Position numbers and translations under genes: made by a program. A stretch of DNA of 64,000 nucleotides, taken from NCBI GenBank assembly GCA_034401795.1, contig CM067366.1, positions 80,569,220-80,633,219 of the forward strand. Reading direction: 5' to 3'. Below are positions 10,580 to 20,408 of the stretch, piece after piece. The notes below the pieces were generated by a model that saw only the letters and a list, made by a program, of their open reading frames with translations, had not been told where the DNA came from and did not search any database. The first letter of the stretch is position 1. Each line of letters opens with the position of its first letter. The stretch is from Chaetoderma sp. LZ-2023a. Lineage: Eukaryota; Mollusca; Caudofoveata; Chaetodermatida; Chaetodermatidae.

Positions 10580-11063
10580 AGGTTCCCGATACTGGCAGGC
10601 CCTCCTGGAGGAGAGTAAGCGGGACGCAGTTGTCTTGACAGACGACGATGTGCCAGATGTCTACGACGATGTCACAAACGAGGATGAGCCAGATGTCATA
10701 CAGTGGGAAGAGGAGATGGCGCAGAAGTGTAAGACCAAGAAAGCCATCCAGCGGCGGACCTCCTATCTTGGTCATAAGGTGAAGTTCCAGATGTCACGTC
10801 TCAGAAAGCTACTGGCACCTGACATAGTGCTGGATGACCACTGTCTAAGAGACGTCTGTCTCGACACCAGCATGCTGGCACGGTTTGCCAGGCTCTCCAA
10901 AATGAACCCTTCTGTGACTCATGAGCAGATTCTGCAGGTGATGTCGTTTAAGCCTCCAGATATACTATGGCAAAATCAGAGTGGCGGAAGCAACCAGAAC
11001 TATACCCATCCCCGACGGCTGATGAGGGCAGTACCATCCACGGCTGGCGACTCCAGCAGATAG
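10521..11063 (+). CDS. Unidentified charged protein, right-hand gene 2 of cluster
   Basis: The ATG at 10,521 opens a frame of about 180 residues. It has a basic start (ARRRRN), then an acidic patch (DDDVPDVYDDVTNEDEPDV, about residues 42-60), then a basic segment (KCKTKKAIQRR) and a helical C-terminal half. It overlaps both its neighbours: its start lies inside the end of gene 1, and its last 97 bases overlap the ATG of gene 3. Such dense overlap is rare for animal genes and usual for viruses and virus-like elements. The function is unknown. Confidence 0.5.
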   Translation: MPASWYRQNASIARRRRNSEGSRYWQALLEESKRDAVVLTDDDVPDVYDDVTNEDEPDVIQWEEEMAQKCKTKKAIQRRTSYLGHKVKFQMSRLRKLLAPDIVLDDHCLRDVCLDTSMLARFARLSKMNPSVTHEQILQVMSFKPPDILWQNQSGGSNQNYTHPRRLMRAVPSTAGDSSR

Positions 11064-11266
11064 ATACCATCAGGCAGAATCTCGTCCATGAGGCAGAAAA
11101 GTACAGCAGAATGTGTAGGCGATATAAGACAGCCTACAACGTCCTCGCGCATACAACCACTGCTGCGGGTGTGATTGGAGCCAGTACTGGGGTGGCAGCT
11201 GTGGCCACTCGCTACAGGGGTGGGTGCCATCGTCGCCATCCCGCTGGGATTTCGGATCATTATTGA
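10967..11266 (+). CDS. Unidentified protein with helical and Gly/Ala-rich segments, gene 3 of cluster, truncated
   Basis: The ATG at 10,967 starts a 99-residue frame. Residues about 27-60 look helical and charged (LVHEAEKYSRMCRRYKTAY). They are followed by a small-residue hydrophobic stretch (AAGVIGASTGVAAVAT) that may enter a membrane. One base further on, another frame continues GVGAIVAIPLGF, so a frameshift near 11,210 cut the hydrophobic part short. The gene then runs into a tandem repeat, so its 3' end is missing. From memory, similar coiled-then-Gly/Ala proteins accompany Polinton-like integrases in other marine invertebrates. That link is inference. Confidence 0.45.
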   Translation: MAKSEWRKQPELYPSPTADEGSTIHGWRLQQIDTIRQNLVHEAEKYSRMCRRYKTAYNVLAHTTTAAGVIGASTGVAAVATRYRGGCHRRHPAGISDHY

Positions 11267-11515
11267 TTTCAATAGGTTTCTTCCCCAGACCTAGTCCAAC
11301 CACTCCATGAAGTTTCAAAGCGATCCGATGAATGGTAACAGAGTTATCATCCGAAAACCAATTTTCAAGATGACCGCCGGTGGCTGGCGGCCATCTTGGA
11401 TTTCGGATCTTCGTCGATTTCGATCGGTTTCTTCCCAAGACCTAGTCCAACCACCATATGAAGTTTCAATGCGATCCGACAAATGGTAACAGAGTTATCA
11501 TCCGGAAACCACTCT
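11245..11515. repeat. Two tandem copies of a ~135-bp repeat
   Basis: The block GATTTCGGATC...TCGATTTC, then CTTCCCCAGACCTAGTCCAA, then ATGAAGTTTCAA.GCGATCCG and TGGTAACAGAGTTATCATCC occurs twice, about 130 bp apart (first near 11,250-11,350, second near 11,398-11,510), joined by GGCGGCCATCTTGG. Confidence 0.75.
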
Positions 11516-11589
11516 GCCATACACCTGCCCGGACGGTGCCATTACATAATACCCCACCAAATTCTTTGCCGAGGTATAAAAAACTATAC

Positions 11590-11830
11590 AGGTAAGCTGG
11601 TGAATATTTTGAAACAAATTGTACAGCGTGCTGTTGCTGCCTATTAGTTTCAAAATATTCCACAGCATCTTCGTTAAATAGTACAGACATATAATTCATA
11701 CCACCTGACTGACTATTACGCATTTAAGACGGACTAAATCGAGTCATTCATGATGTAATTGATTATAACATCCGCCTACGCGTCACATAGTTGATTATGA
11801 CGTCATATGATTGTTGATTAAACTGGATTT
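11590..11830. mobile_element. Family B long repeat, inverted orientation
   Basis: A reduced hairpin (GTGAATATTTTGAAAC ... GTTTCAAAATATTCCAC, 11,602-11,666) is followed by blocks seen in the long family B repeat, including a perfect TGACGTCA at 11,798-11,805. Confidence 0.6.
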
Positions 11831-12099
11831 CTCCATTCACATGACATACATCTCACAAAAGATAGATGGTTTCCAAGACAAGAAATACACTGACCGTTTC
11901 AATCAACATAATTAAAAACTTGGGAGGTCTGTGTATGGAGGATCGCACTCAAACTTGATCCCAGTTTGAAACACAAGATGACAATCAGTCATCCATTTTG
12001 AAAATCACATCATAGGATAATTTATGTAGCCTTGACAAATTGCTTTAGAAATTTATTGTCTGTACCATGGGACGGATCCCTCTTTAAATTGTTATGATT

Positions 12100-12520
12100 C
12101 GAAACATTGAAGATCAATAGAGGGATCGAATCTGTTACTCAAGTATGTGACACCATAATCAATTATGTCACTAGTTAGCCGACGTCACCATCATAATGAT
12201 GCTCCATCATAAAGATCAAAGTCTGTCAAGAAGCCAATACCTATACCGATTGTATGTCTGATGAATTTACAATTTAACAAACATTCTGTTGAATATTTTG
12301 AAACTAATTTGACTGGACAGCAACAGCCCCACCCTCCAGTCAAATTAGTTTCAAAATATTCAACAGCTTGAATTACCTATATATTTTACCTTGAAATTTA
12401 GATTATGGAAATTACAGTTTCAAAGTGTCAAACTGATTCCAACACGCGGAAAAAGTTGTCTGAGCGTAATTAAAAATAGAAGGGGCATAGCTAGAAATGG
12501 ATCCCTAAATTCTGCATGTT
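12100..12520. mobile_element. Family B long repeat
   Basis: CRE-like and ATCATAATGATG blocks come first, then the hairpin at 12,289-12,365 (TTGAATATTTTGAAACTAAT ... ATTAGTTTCAAAATATTCAA), then a degraded ATTCCAACACGCGG tail. Confidence 0.6.
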
Positions 12521-12954
12521 ATGGGGAGGACTCATTAACTGCTCGGCTGATTTCAAACAAACTTTGTTGCAACAACCATATAGCGAGACTGCCAAATTTG
12601 CATACTGAAATTTGATTCGTCAATTTTTCTGAGCCATTGGATAGTTCTAAAATTTTTTAAACATGTCATCTTAAAAAATAACTTGCTTTAAACAAAACTT
12701 GTCTTGAAGGCTACTAGAGGGGAGGGGGTGGGGTGGGGATGGCTTTAACAGTTCTAATAATAATTTTGATTGTTCTATTTTTCTGGCTGTAATCATGGAT
12801 TTTCCAAAAAATGTCTTGGGACATCACTAAAAAGACTACTCATTAACAGATTTCAACCAAACCTGACTGGAAGGATCCTATGGTTATAGGCTTCTGAACT
12901 TGTATATAGAAAGCTAATAATTACCTTTACATTGAGAGAGTGGAACTTCAAGGA
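12521..12954. other. No recognisable feature
   Basis: AT-rich sequence with a short G-rich tract near 12,720. No gene or repeat family was recognised. Confidence 0.45.
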
Positions 12955-13135
12955 TTAATCCGGCCTGCAGCGTTCTTGAGAAATGTCCACTTGCAGGCCA
13001 AGAGAAGACTATTTTGGAAATTTTACCACTGGAATGACTGGCTCGATAACCAACAAATTTTCTTCTCTTGGCTTGCAAATGGACATTCAATAAGCAAATA
13101 TTAAAATTTCTACAGAAATCCGATTAATTGATTTT
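12955..13135. mobile_element. Family A MITE with central deletion
   Basis: The left arm AGGCCAAGAGAAGACTATTT and the core GACTGGCTCGATAACC are present. The right arm resumes at TTCTTCTCTTGGCTTGCAAA. Confidence 0.65.
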
Positions 13136-13319
13136 TGGATGGCCATCATGGAATTCGAAATTTCAAAGAAATTCTTAAAAGTTTACCCATTCATTAACCT
13201 TATCCTGATTTAAACCAAATGTGACTGGAACTATTGTGTCAGAGTTTACACAGAAATTTGACTACTGGTATTAAATTTTTCTGCCAGCCATCTTGAATAT
13301 TCCAAACTCAGGAAATCAT

Positions 13320-13577
13320 TTAACCCTTTACTGGTCGAATTTGGTCAAGAAAATTTAAATATTTTCTTATTGAATGTCCATTTACAGGCTAAGAGAATAC
13401 AATTTTTGACAATTTATCACTGGAATAACTGGCTCAGTTGTCTGTATGAAGTATGTTGTAGGACCAATACTGGCATAACACAAATGCCAGTTATCGAGCC
13501 AGTCATTCAAATGGTAAATTTTCAAAAATGGTATTCTGTTGGCCTGTAAATGGACATTCCATAAGACCATAGTACAG
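13320..13577. mobile_element. Family A MITE, left part, split by a DIRS insertion
   Basis: It starts TTAACCCTTTACTGGTCG and runs through both palindrome arms to AAGACCATAGTACAG. There the sequence switches to the DIRS terminus. The missing MITE tail (CCGGTTTTGGCC ... ATTAAATGGTTAA) resumes at 19,727-19,762. Intact copies (for example 7775-8014) show the two pieces are contiguous in the family. Confidence 0.8.
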
Positions 13578-13800
13578 TGAAGGAAATTCCAATTTCCCTT
13601 TCTCCGAGGTCTAACAATACTTACCATTATATTACTCTGATAATACAACTAGCTAGCTGCTCTAGGAATCTAGATTTAGAAAGTTTTACTTCTCCTTCTC
13701 CTTCTCTAACTCCTGGAACCGGGTACCCAGCTCCCAACAACCAGCTACCCGCCTGCCAGTGAGGCTCATATTGTTTGCATAGCTTCCAAACAAGAGAATA
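13578..13800. repeat. DIRS downstream inverted terminal repeat
   Basis: Bases about 13,686-13,797 (with GGGTACCCAGCTCCCAACAA and TGCCAGTGAGGCTCAT) match the reverse complement of 19,637-19,726. An outer extension (13,578-13,640, GAAGGAAATTCCAATTTCCC...) is unique to this side, as is known for the right end of DIRS-1-like elements. Confidence 0.85.
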
Positions 13801-13830
13801 CCGTGGGGCTTGGAGGCAGGGTCCATAACA

Positions 13831-13925
13831 TAATGGTAAGTATTGTTAGATCTCGGAGAAAGAGAATTGAAATTTCCTTCATTCTCCTTCGATCAATACT
13901 TACCATTATATTACTCTTTGATAAC
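13831..13925. repeat. DIRS internal complementary region
   Basis: Positions 13,831-13,880 are the reverse complement of the element's outer left edge (13,579-13,628). The adjoining TTCTCCTTCGATCAATA (13,882-13,898) is the reverse complement of its outer right edge (TATTGATCGAAGGAGAA, 19,711-19,727). The two are fused with one or two bases between them, as expected of a template bridging the two ends of a circular intermediate. Confidence 0.88.
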
Positions 13926-14450
13926 ACCAGATTTAGTCGGTAACCTGATGGGAAGGGGTAGCCATACATTGCTTCTTTTGCCCCTGGAGAAAGATCTTAG
14001 ACTTAAACTTGACATAAGGAGACCGAAAAGGACCGACAAGTTTAGGGACCGAATCACGTTTGCATCACCGCTTCCCCCCCCCCCCCCCCTTTTTTCTCCT
14101 AAGAAAAAGGAGAGAACTCACGAACATGCATCTTGCGTGAAAACACAAATATGCTAAGAGGGTTAACAGCTCTTTGCATATATTAGCCTGAGAATGAGCA
14201 TGAATATATAAGATGAATGATCATGATATATAAACATGATACAAAAAACTGTCTAACTTGAATTAACTCATGAATTATGTCCTATGGAATTATGGCTCCA
14301 CATCTGGATTCCAGATGTGGAGCCACCAACCAACACACTTTCGACCAGACGTGTTCCATAAGGTTGCATTCCTCTCGCCTGACCCATGTCTGTTCTTACT
14401 ACTTTTGCTTTTCAAAGTACCAAAATGAGGAGAACAGTGTGGCCATAAAC

Positions 14451-14636
14451 TATCATCTTAAAACAGCTAAAGCGAGTGGATTGGCTGAGTCTGACATATC
14501 CCTCATATAGTAATCCGTGAAAGAGGACTCACAGTGACATTGTTATCATCTTAAAACAGCTAAAGCGAGTGGATTGGCTGAGTCTGACATATCCCTCATA
14601 TAGTAATCCGTGAAAGAGGACTCACAGTGACATTGT
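14451..14636. repeat. 93-bp perfect tandem duplication at the recombinase C-terminus
   Basis: 14,451-14,543 and 14,544-14,636 are the same sequence (TATCATCTTAAAACAG ... GACATTGT). The unit encodes the catalytic-tyrosine segment and the stop codon. The upstream copy completes the recombinase, and the downstream copy falls after the stop. Confidence 0.9.
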
Positions 14637-15560
14637 GCGAAAGCCATGATGTCCTCTAACGGGACACCATTGAATAGGGCGGTCGAGGAGGATATTCCTC
14701 TAACATTGTGTGCCCTTGCGCATTGCACCTGGTGCCCAGTCGCAATCTCGTGGGTAGTCTGAATGCATTCGACTACCCAACGAGAGATAGAATCCATGGA
14801 TGCAGCGCCATATGGCTTCTTATGGCAGATCCACAGATGTCTATCATTCCACCTTAAAGAGTCCGTCCGTTTCTTGCACTTAGTCACAGCACGGACTGGA
14901 CACCAGCCACTGGCATCACGATCAAACCTTGTTAATTTTGGTATAATGATCGGTTTGCCGGGATATTTCAAAGATTGATTCTTTGACATAGACTCCGCTC
15001 TTGGCAGCAGTCGCAGACCCTCTCCGGAGACAATAAATCAGTCCCTCTCTGCTGAAAGCACATGGATCTCACTGCGCCTTCTTGCTGAGGAAGCTGCCAA
15101 TAGAAAGACCACCTTTAGAGTCAAATGCTTTAGACTAGCCGAACCCAAGGGTTCGAAAGGGTGCTTGGCCAGTACATTAAGCACTAAAGATAGACTCCAG
15201 GCTAGAATGACTACCAGTTGTCTCGGTCGGAGATTGCTCATTCTCTTCACCATCACATTCAACTGGGCCACCTCTGGACTATCCCTGTTGCCTAGACATG
15301 GGATAACTGATGCCAAAGCTGACTTGTATCCAGCAATTGTGACAGGAGACGGTCCTGAATAGAACAGTTCACAGAGAAAGTCTGCTATTTGCTGAATAGC
15401 GGATTGAAAGGTATCAATACCCTTTCCTTCACACCACTCTGCAAATTTGTTAACCTTGTGGTTATATGACTTGAAGGTTGACCTCCTCGTGGCTGCAATG
15501 AAGCTCGCAGCCTGTTGAGAAAAGCCTTCCGACGTTGAACGTTGTTTGATAACATCCACG
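14546..15560 (-). pseudogene. DIRS tyrosine recombinase (frameshifted)
   Basis: This recombinase would join the circular cDNA to the target. The N-terminal core-binding part is in one frame down to 15,038 (RRSTFKSYNHKVNKFAEWC, then SARRRSEIHVLS with the first catalytic Arg). The catalytic C-terminal part is in another frame (14,989-14,546), with SRWVVECIQTT, the H-x-x-R box AHNVRGISSS (14,699-14,710) and the tyrosine segment TDYYMRD (14,600-14,605). All the residues typical of the family (R, HxxR, Y) are visible. The frame break near 15,000-15,040 falls between the two halves and kills the copy. It follows the RNase H/linker segment, which is normal for DIRS. Confidence 0.87.
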
Positions 15561-16320
15561 CAGTCAATTTGAACATCTCGGGCCGCTCGTGTAAGAAGTG
15601 GCCCTTGGCCTGGGAGATTATGTTCGGAATCTCGGGCAGTTGCACTGGATTGTCCACCAGCAGATCCAGAAGATCCGTGAACCACACCCTGCTGCGCCAA
15701 AACGGCGCTATTAGCAGGACCAGGCACGGCTCCTTCCTGATCTTCACCAAAACCTTCGGCAGAAGAATGGTGGGTGGATATGCGTAAGTATGTATCGCTC
15801 TCCAGCTTATCGCCAGAGCGTCTGTATCGACGGCATTTGGATCTGGAATCGGCGAGACATAAGTCATGATTTGAGCATTTTCCTTTGTGGCAAACAAGTC
15901 CATGTTTGGTTTGCCCCAATGCTCGAAGATCCTTTGAAGAACTGGAGGGTTGAGACCATTCTGTTGGCAGAATTCTCTGTCTCCGAGACAAAGCATCCGC
16001 CAGAATGTTCAATCGCCCAGGAATGTGCGCTGCTTTCAAAACAACCGAGTAATTCCTGCACCATTGAATCAAGTGCCACACTTTCATACACAGTGTGGGT
16101 GACCTGGTCCCGCCTTGGCGATTTATATATGATACTACTGTCGAATTGTCCGACCGCATCAATATCACCTTGTCCCTGACTTTTTGAAGAAAATTTTCAG
16201 TTCCACTGCCATTATTTCCAACAGATTGATATGCAGCTGACTCTCTTGGAGAGTCCATGTACCAGAAACCTGGTGTTCTCCCAAGCAGGCCCCCACCCCT
16301 CCAGCGATGCATCTCTGTAC
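15545..16320 (-). pseudogene. DIRS RNase H and linker segment (frameshifted)
   Basis: The RNase H part shows RSDNSTVVSYINRQGGT near 16,110-16,160 and the C-terminal box HIPGRLNILADALSRR. Near 15,960 the frame changes, and the linker typical of DIRS polyproteins follows: GKPNMDLFATKENAQ, then ISWRAIHTYAYPPT and FKLTAWMLS. A further shift near 15,545 returns to the recombinase frame. The RNase H would remove RNA from the cDNA hybrid. Other frames that stay open through this stretch are not coding. Confidence 0.82.
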
Positions 16321-16402
16321 ATGGACAGTTGGGGGTGGGGTAGGTGAAGTGAAACTCCTACTAGGAGATTCTGACGCTTCTTCCATCATACAAGATGCGA
16401 CA

Positions 16403-17480
16403 TCATTGGCTCCAAAACTGGTACCAGCTTTGACAGGGGTTCTGTTCTCTGTTTCCACAGACATCAGATACAACTGGATAGGTCTTCGCATTAGAGCAGC
16501 GTACGGGATTACCTGCTCCATGGAGACCATCATGCCCACCATCTGAAGAAACCTCCTCACCTGAATGTGGTTTCCCAATCGAAAACTCTCTAGGATGGCT
16601 AACAGAGACATCCAGTCTGGGCTCTGATGGGTAAACCCTGCCTTCCTCGAGATCAAATCGCATCCCCAAATAAACGAAGTGTTGAGTGGGCGTCAACTCG
16701 GATTTCTCCTTGTTGACTATCCAGCATAGATCTGAAAGAAATTTCCGAGTTAGAGCAGTATCCACTCCTAACCTGGCTGGCATCTCCGCCTTGATAAGCC
16801 AATCGTCTATGTAGGTGTGAAGCTCCACGTTCTCTTTTCTGAGAAACGCTGTCACCGCTAGGACCACTCTGGTGAAAACCCTTGGGGCTGCCGACAGGCT
16901 GAATGGGAGGACTACAAACTCCCATACCTGATTCTGAAACACGAATCTCAGAAACCTGTGACAACTCCGGTTCATTGAAATGTGGAAATATGCATCTTTC
17001 AAATCGATTGATACACACCACATTCCTTTCCTCAATTCTGCCATTACCGATCTCGGAGTTTCCATCTGAAACTGAGGCGTATGGATAAACCAATTCAATG
17101 GCCTAAGATTGAGTACGGGTCTCCACCCCCCCCCCCCCCCCTGTGCTCTTGGGGACAAGGAACATGTTTGAATAGAAGCCTGGAGTGTTCTGGTTTTATT
17201 GCTCCTTTCAGAAGCAAACCTGACACTTTGTTTTGAATTGATTTCTAACTTGTCTGGCTCCCTTGGTACGGGAGTCCAGACAGGTTCCAAAGACAGATTT
17301 TGTGGTGGAAAATCCCCACCACTCTGGCATGTACCCCTGGGATATCCATCCCTGGACCAGACTGTCTGACGTCACACCACGCCAAGCCTCGACGAAACGC
17401 ATGAGCCTTCCACCCACTATAGACGCATTGACGCCTAATGCAGGTGTCTGTCTCGCGATCTGCTCCCCCCCTCCCTCCAC
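16403..17480 (-). pseudogene. DIRS reverse transcriptase (frameshifted)
   Basis: The region starts with the DIRS-typical lead-in GGRLMRFVEAWRGVTSD (17,208-17,480 frame), then changes frame near 17,250. It goes on with WRPVLNLRPLNWFI, the catalytic-Asp motif VSIDLKDAYFHI, LPFSLSAAPRVFTRV and the active-site box YIDDW (16,798-16,812), then FVYLGMRFD. YIDD in place of YADD/YVDD is common in DIRS. A run of 16 C (17,126-17,141, G on the coding strand) lies where Lys/Asp-Gly-Gly is usual and is a likely slippage site. Domain order and length fit a complete RT core. Confidence 0.92.
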
Positions 17481-17499
17481 TTAACGAGAGAGAACCATT

Positions 17500-18887
17500 T
17501 TGATCTTGGCTGGACTGGTCTAACTGGCACCGCTGTTCCTGTCGCGGTCCAGGCAGATATGAAGGGAGCTACCATATCCTCAGGTACGATCAGCTCCCTC
17601 CTTTCTGCCCTTGGTGGACTTCCCCTTGCTCTTCCCGCCTCTCGGACGATCAGGAGCAACACTGGGGTGGGGAGGAGCATCCACAACCTTCCTCGCCTTC
17701 TTATCCGCAGGCGGGTGCGAAGACCCCGTCCGAATCGACACAACCGATGGATGGGGCATGTCTTCTTCAGCCGTGGTCAGAACCATGGATGGGTCCACCC
17801 TGGCTAGCCAAGCCAGAGCCTCAGACCAATCTATCTCCGAAGAAGACAACCCCATGAATACATCACCCGTTGACGTGTTCACGGGTCTACCAGCAGTGGC
17901 CTCCTGGCTAGGAGCCACCGCTGGTAAGCCAGCAACACCAATGGAGTAGGCCCGCACGGAAAACCGTGCAGACCCGTAGCCGTTATGGAACCGTGGCCAT
18001 ACACGGACGCCAACGGCACCCCATGTGTGGCCGCTGGACCAGGCGAAATAGGCGTGTACCAAGCCTGGCCAGCAAACCCCGTCACCGTGTTGGTGGTGGC
18101 AAACCCACCAGCACTGGACGGGTGCCCAGTACCGGTGTGGCCTCAACCATGGGTGGAGCGGCTGCCATGGCTTGTGCCAAACAGACAGATGGAGGATGGT
18201 TGCGTCCAGGATGGAATCGATCTCCATGCTCTCCACCCGCAGTATTTCAGGCTGCAACAACCTCTCCTCTTCGGCCTCCTCATCCTCAGACCCCGAAGAG
18301 TTTTCACCGGATGAGGAAACATTGGAGCCATCCTAGCGAACGGCTCCCATGCCCGACGGACTGGCCACCGCTACTGGACCACCTGGAGGTGGCCGCAGAG
18401 AAGCAGTACCCACCAGGCCGTAGCCTGATGGGACCGCCAGGGATCCATACGAGATGGCTCCCTCGGTAGCCAGTCCAGAACCCTGTCCAAGGACAGGGTC
18501 CGAACCAGGCATGGAGAGAGATTGCCCTACAGTCTTCGGTATCAGAGATGACACCAGCGTGGGTAGAATGCTATGCAAGAAGCCTTGCATAGCGCGCCCA
18601 AAATACGTCGGAGGTGCCATTTCCAAAGCCTCCGACTGCAGACGTGGAGCGCCGCCAGGGACCGAAACGGACGCTCCACGATTTGATTTCGGACCGCCTG
18701 ACCCCGCCTCAGACCCAGCCAAGTCCTTCTGGGCAAGGAACTTAACCAGCAACTCAACAGGCCACACTGCACATATGTTGCATCTATTGTCAATGTTACA
18801 CTTGGAGCATCTAAAACAGACATGGTCCTTATAGGCAACCGTAACAAATTTGTGGCATTTAGAGTAAGATGGCAGGGTAGGCTTGGC
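17500..18887 (-). pseudogene. DIRS gag-like region (frameshifted)
   Basis: At the upstream end is a cysteine/histidine cluster (18,771-18,857) spaced C-H, HVC, C, C, then C-x2-C, likely binding zinc. Downstream follow Pro/Gly/Ser-rich stretches in two further frames and a lysine-rich tail (GGKSKGKSTKGRKEG) near 17,600. It lies upstream of the RT, as a nucleocapsid-like ORF1 does in DIRS. Several indels split it. The frame of the Cys cluster is preceded by a polypyrimidine-AG that resembles a splice acceptor. Confidence 0.6.
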
Positions 18888-18899
18888 CTAAAAAATAAG

Positions 18900-19636
18900 C
18901 ACAAAACCTAAAATAAGCAAGCGGAACGAAACAGATAAATTAAATGTTAACCCTCCAGCACCTGAAACCCGCAACGTTTCAACCAAGATCGTATAAGCTG
19001 GCGACAAGAACGATAGCGGACATTAATACACCCATATACAGATCCTGACGGATGTATCACATGGAACCGGGAACCACAAACTGCTGTAGAACACCAGAAC
19101 ACACACCTTAAACCAAGAATTTTGAAACCAACGATCATTGCAAACAGATCGTGATTACCACGCAAAACTGGACATAATTCTAAAGTTTTCTGGTACAAAA
19201 GGTACGCAGCACCAAGAATAAGATGCGCGAATTAATGAAACATTTCCTTCACCATAAAAATCCGAGAAACAACACGGGTGTGACGTCACCCGCTCGGATA
19301 ATACAGAGAACGACGTCAGCTGATTTTCGTGTTAAAAAACCATATAGCCAACATACAATTTCATATTACTGCCGATCGCCATTGGGATTAAAGGAGGCGA
19401 CCGTATCTGGCATATTTCATTATAACCACACGTCCCAGATTCGGGGTCAGAAATTGGGACATGCAACACAGAAAGAGTTTTTAGAGACCTAAGTCTCCAT
19501 ATATGCTAGAGAATAACATGAAAGAATACGACCTGAGTTTCAGTAGCTCCTTCCATAGTAATCCAATAATTCAGGCGCGAAAAACTTAGCCAAATTAGGC
19601 ACAAAGACGTAAACTTTCAGAAAACTCCATGTATTG
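18900..19636. other. DIRS leader region, non-coding
   Basis: The sequence between the upstream terminal repeat and the gag-like frame. No coding signal was seen. Confidence 0.5.
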
Positions 19637-19726
19637 CTCTTGTTGCTATGCAAACAAGAATGAGGCTCACTGGCAGATGGGCACCCGGTTGTTGGGAGCC
19701 AGGTACCCGGTATTGATCGAAGGAGA
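19637..19726. repeat. DIRS upstream inverted terminal repeat
   Basis: ATGAGGCTCACTGGCAGATG and GTTGGGAGCCAGGTACCCGG are the reverse complement of the repeat at 13,686-13,797. The outer edge TATTGATCGAAGGAGAA is copied in the internal complementary region. Confidence 0.88.
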
Positions 19727-19762
19727 AGCCGGTTTTGGCCGGTATGGCCATTAAATGGTTAA
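19727..19762. mobile_element. Family A MITE, right tail separated by DIRS
   Basis: GCCGGTTTTGGCCGGTATGG then CCATTAAATGGTTAA completes the element begun at 13,320. Confidence 0.8.
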
Positions 19763-19909
19763 AAGAGTACTCATAAATGCCTTGACCAATTTTAACCAGA
19801 CTTGGATCCTAGAAGGACCCTATAGTGGTGGGTTAAATTTTAAGCATCCAGTCAAATACTTGTGTTCCAGATAATCAACACCGATCCTTAGGCCTCGTCT
19901 TAGGAAATA

Positions 19910-20300
19910 TCAAGCGATCTGTGGTCATGAAGATTAACAAGATACAGGGACCTGTTTCTTGCTATGCCACGCCCATGTCTAGCTAATCCCCGCCCACGCT
20001 TTGTGTGTGTTAGATCGATTTATATACTTTGAACCCTGAATTCTCAAAATTCAATTTTCAAGATAATTATACATGTAAGTTGTTGAATATATTGAAACTA
20101 ATTTAACTGGGCAGCAACAATGCCCAGTTAAATCAGTTTCAAAATATTCAACAGCACGTCTATTAAATAGTAAATTCATCAAAGGTTCATGATGGAACTA
20201 GATACGTCATTCATTATGCATTTTGATCGTCGTGACATCAGCCTATATGTGACGTAATTGATTATGACATCACATACTTGACTGACAGATCAGACCCATT
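19910..20300. mobile_element. Family B long repeat, inverted orientation
   Basis: Blocks occur in reverse order: GCTAATCCCCGCCCACGC, the hairpin at 20,082-20,151 (TTGAATATATTGAAAC ... GTTTCAAAATATTCAAC), then CRE-like GTGACGTAATTG and ATGACATCAC sequences. Confidence 0.62.
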
Positions 20301-20408
20301 CATTGTAACACATACTACAACAAATTAGCTGCTATCGAATAACTGTCTTTAGTTTGTCATGTACTGTAACATATGTGACTATAATACCAATACAAATATC
20401 TGATTGAC

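Larger units (their letters stand above)
13578..19726 (-). mobile_element. DIRS-type tyrosine-recombinase retrotransposon
   Basis: A roughly 6.15 kb element on the minus strand. In element order it has a terminal repeat (19,726-19,637), a gag-like region, reverse transcriptase, RNase H, a linker domain, a tyrosine recombinase, an internal complementary region (13,925-13,831) and an inverted terminal repeat (13,800-13,578). This is the DIRS-1 arrangement, with no target duplication. DIRS elements are copied through RNA and are thought to integrate as circles by the recombinase instead of an integrase. At least four reading-frame shifts make this copy inactive, though few in-frame stops suggest it is fairly young. 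Confidence 0.92.

Noticed and set aside
15542..16546. Plus-strand frames over the DIRS pol region
   Set aside because: They are antisense shadows of RT, RNase H and recombinase frames that carry recognised motifs on the minus strand.
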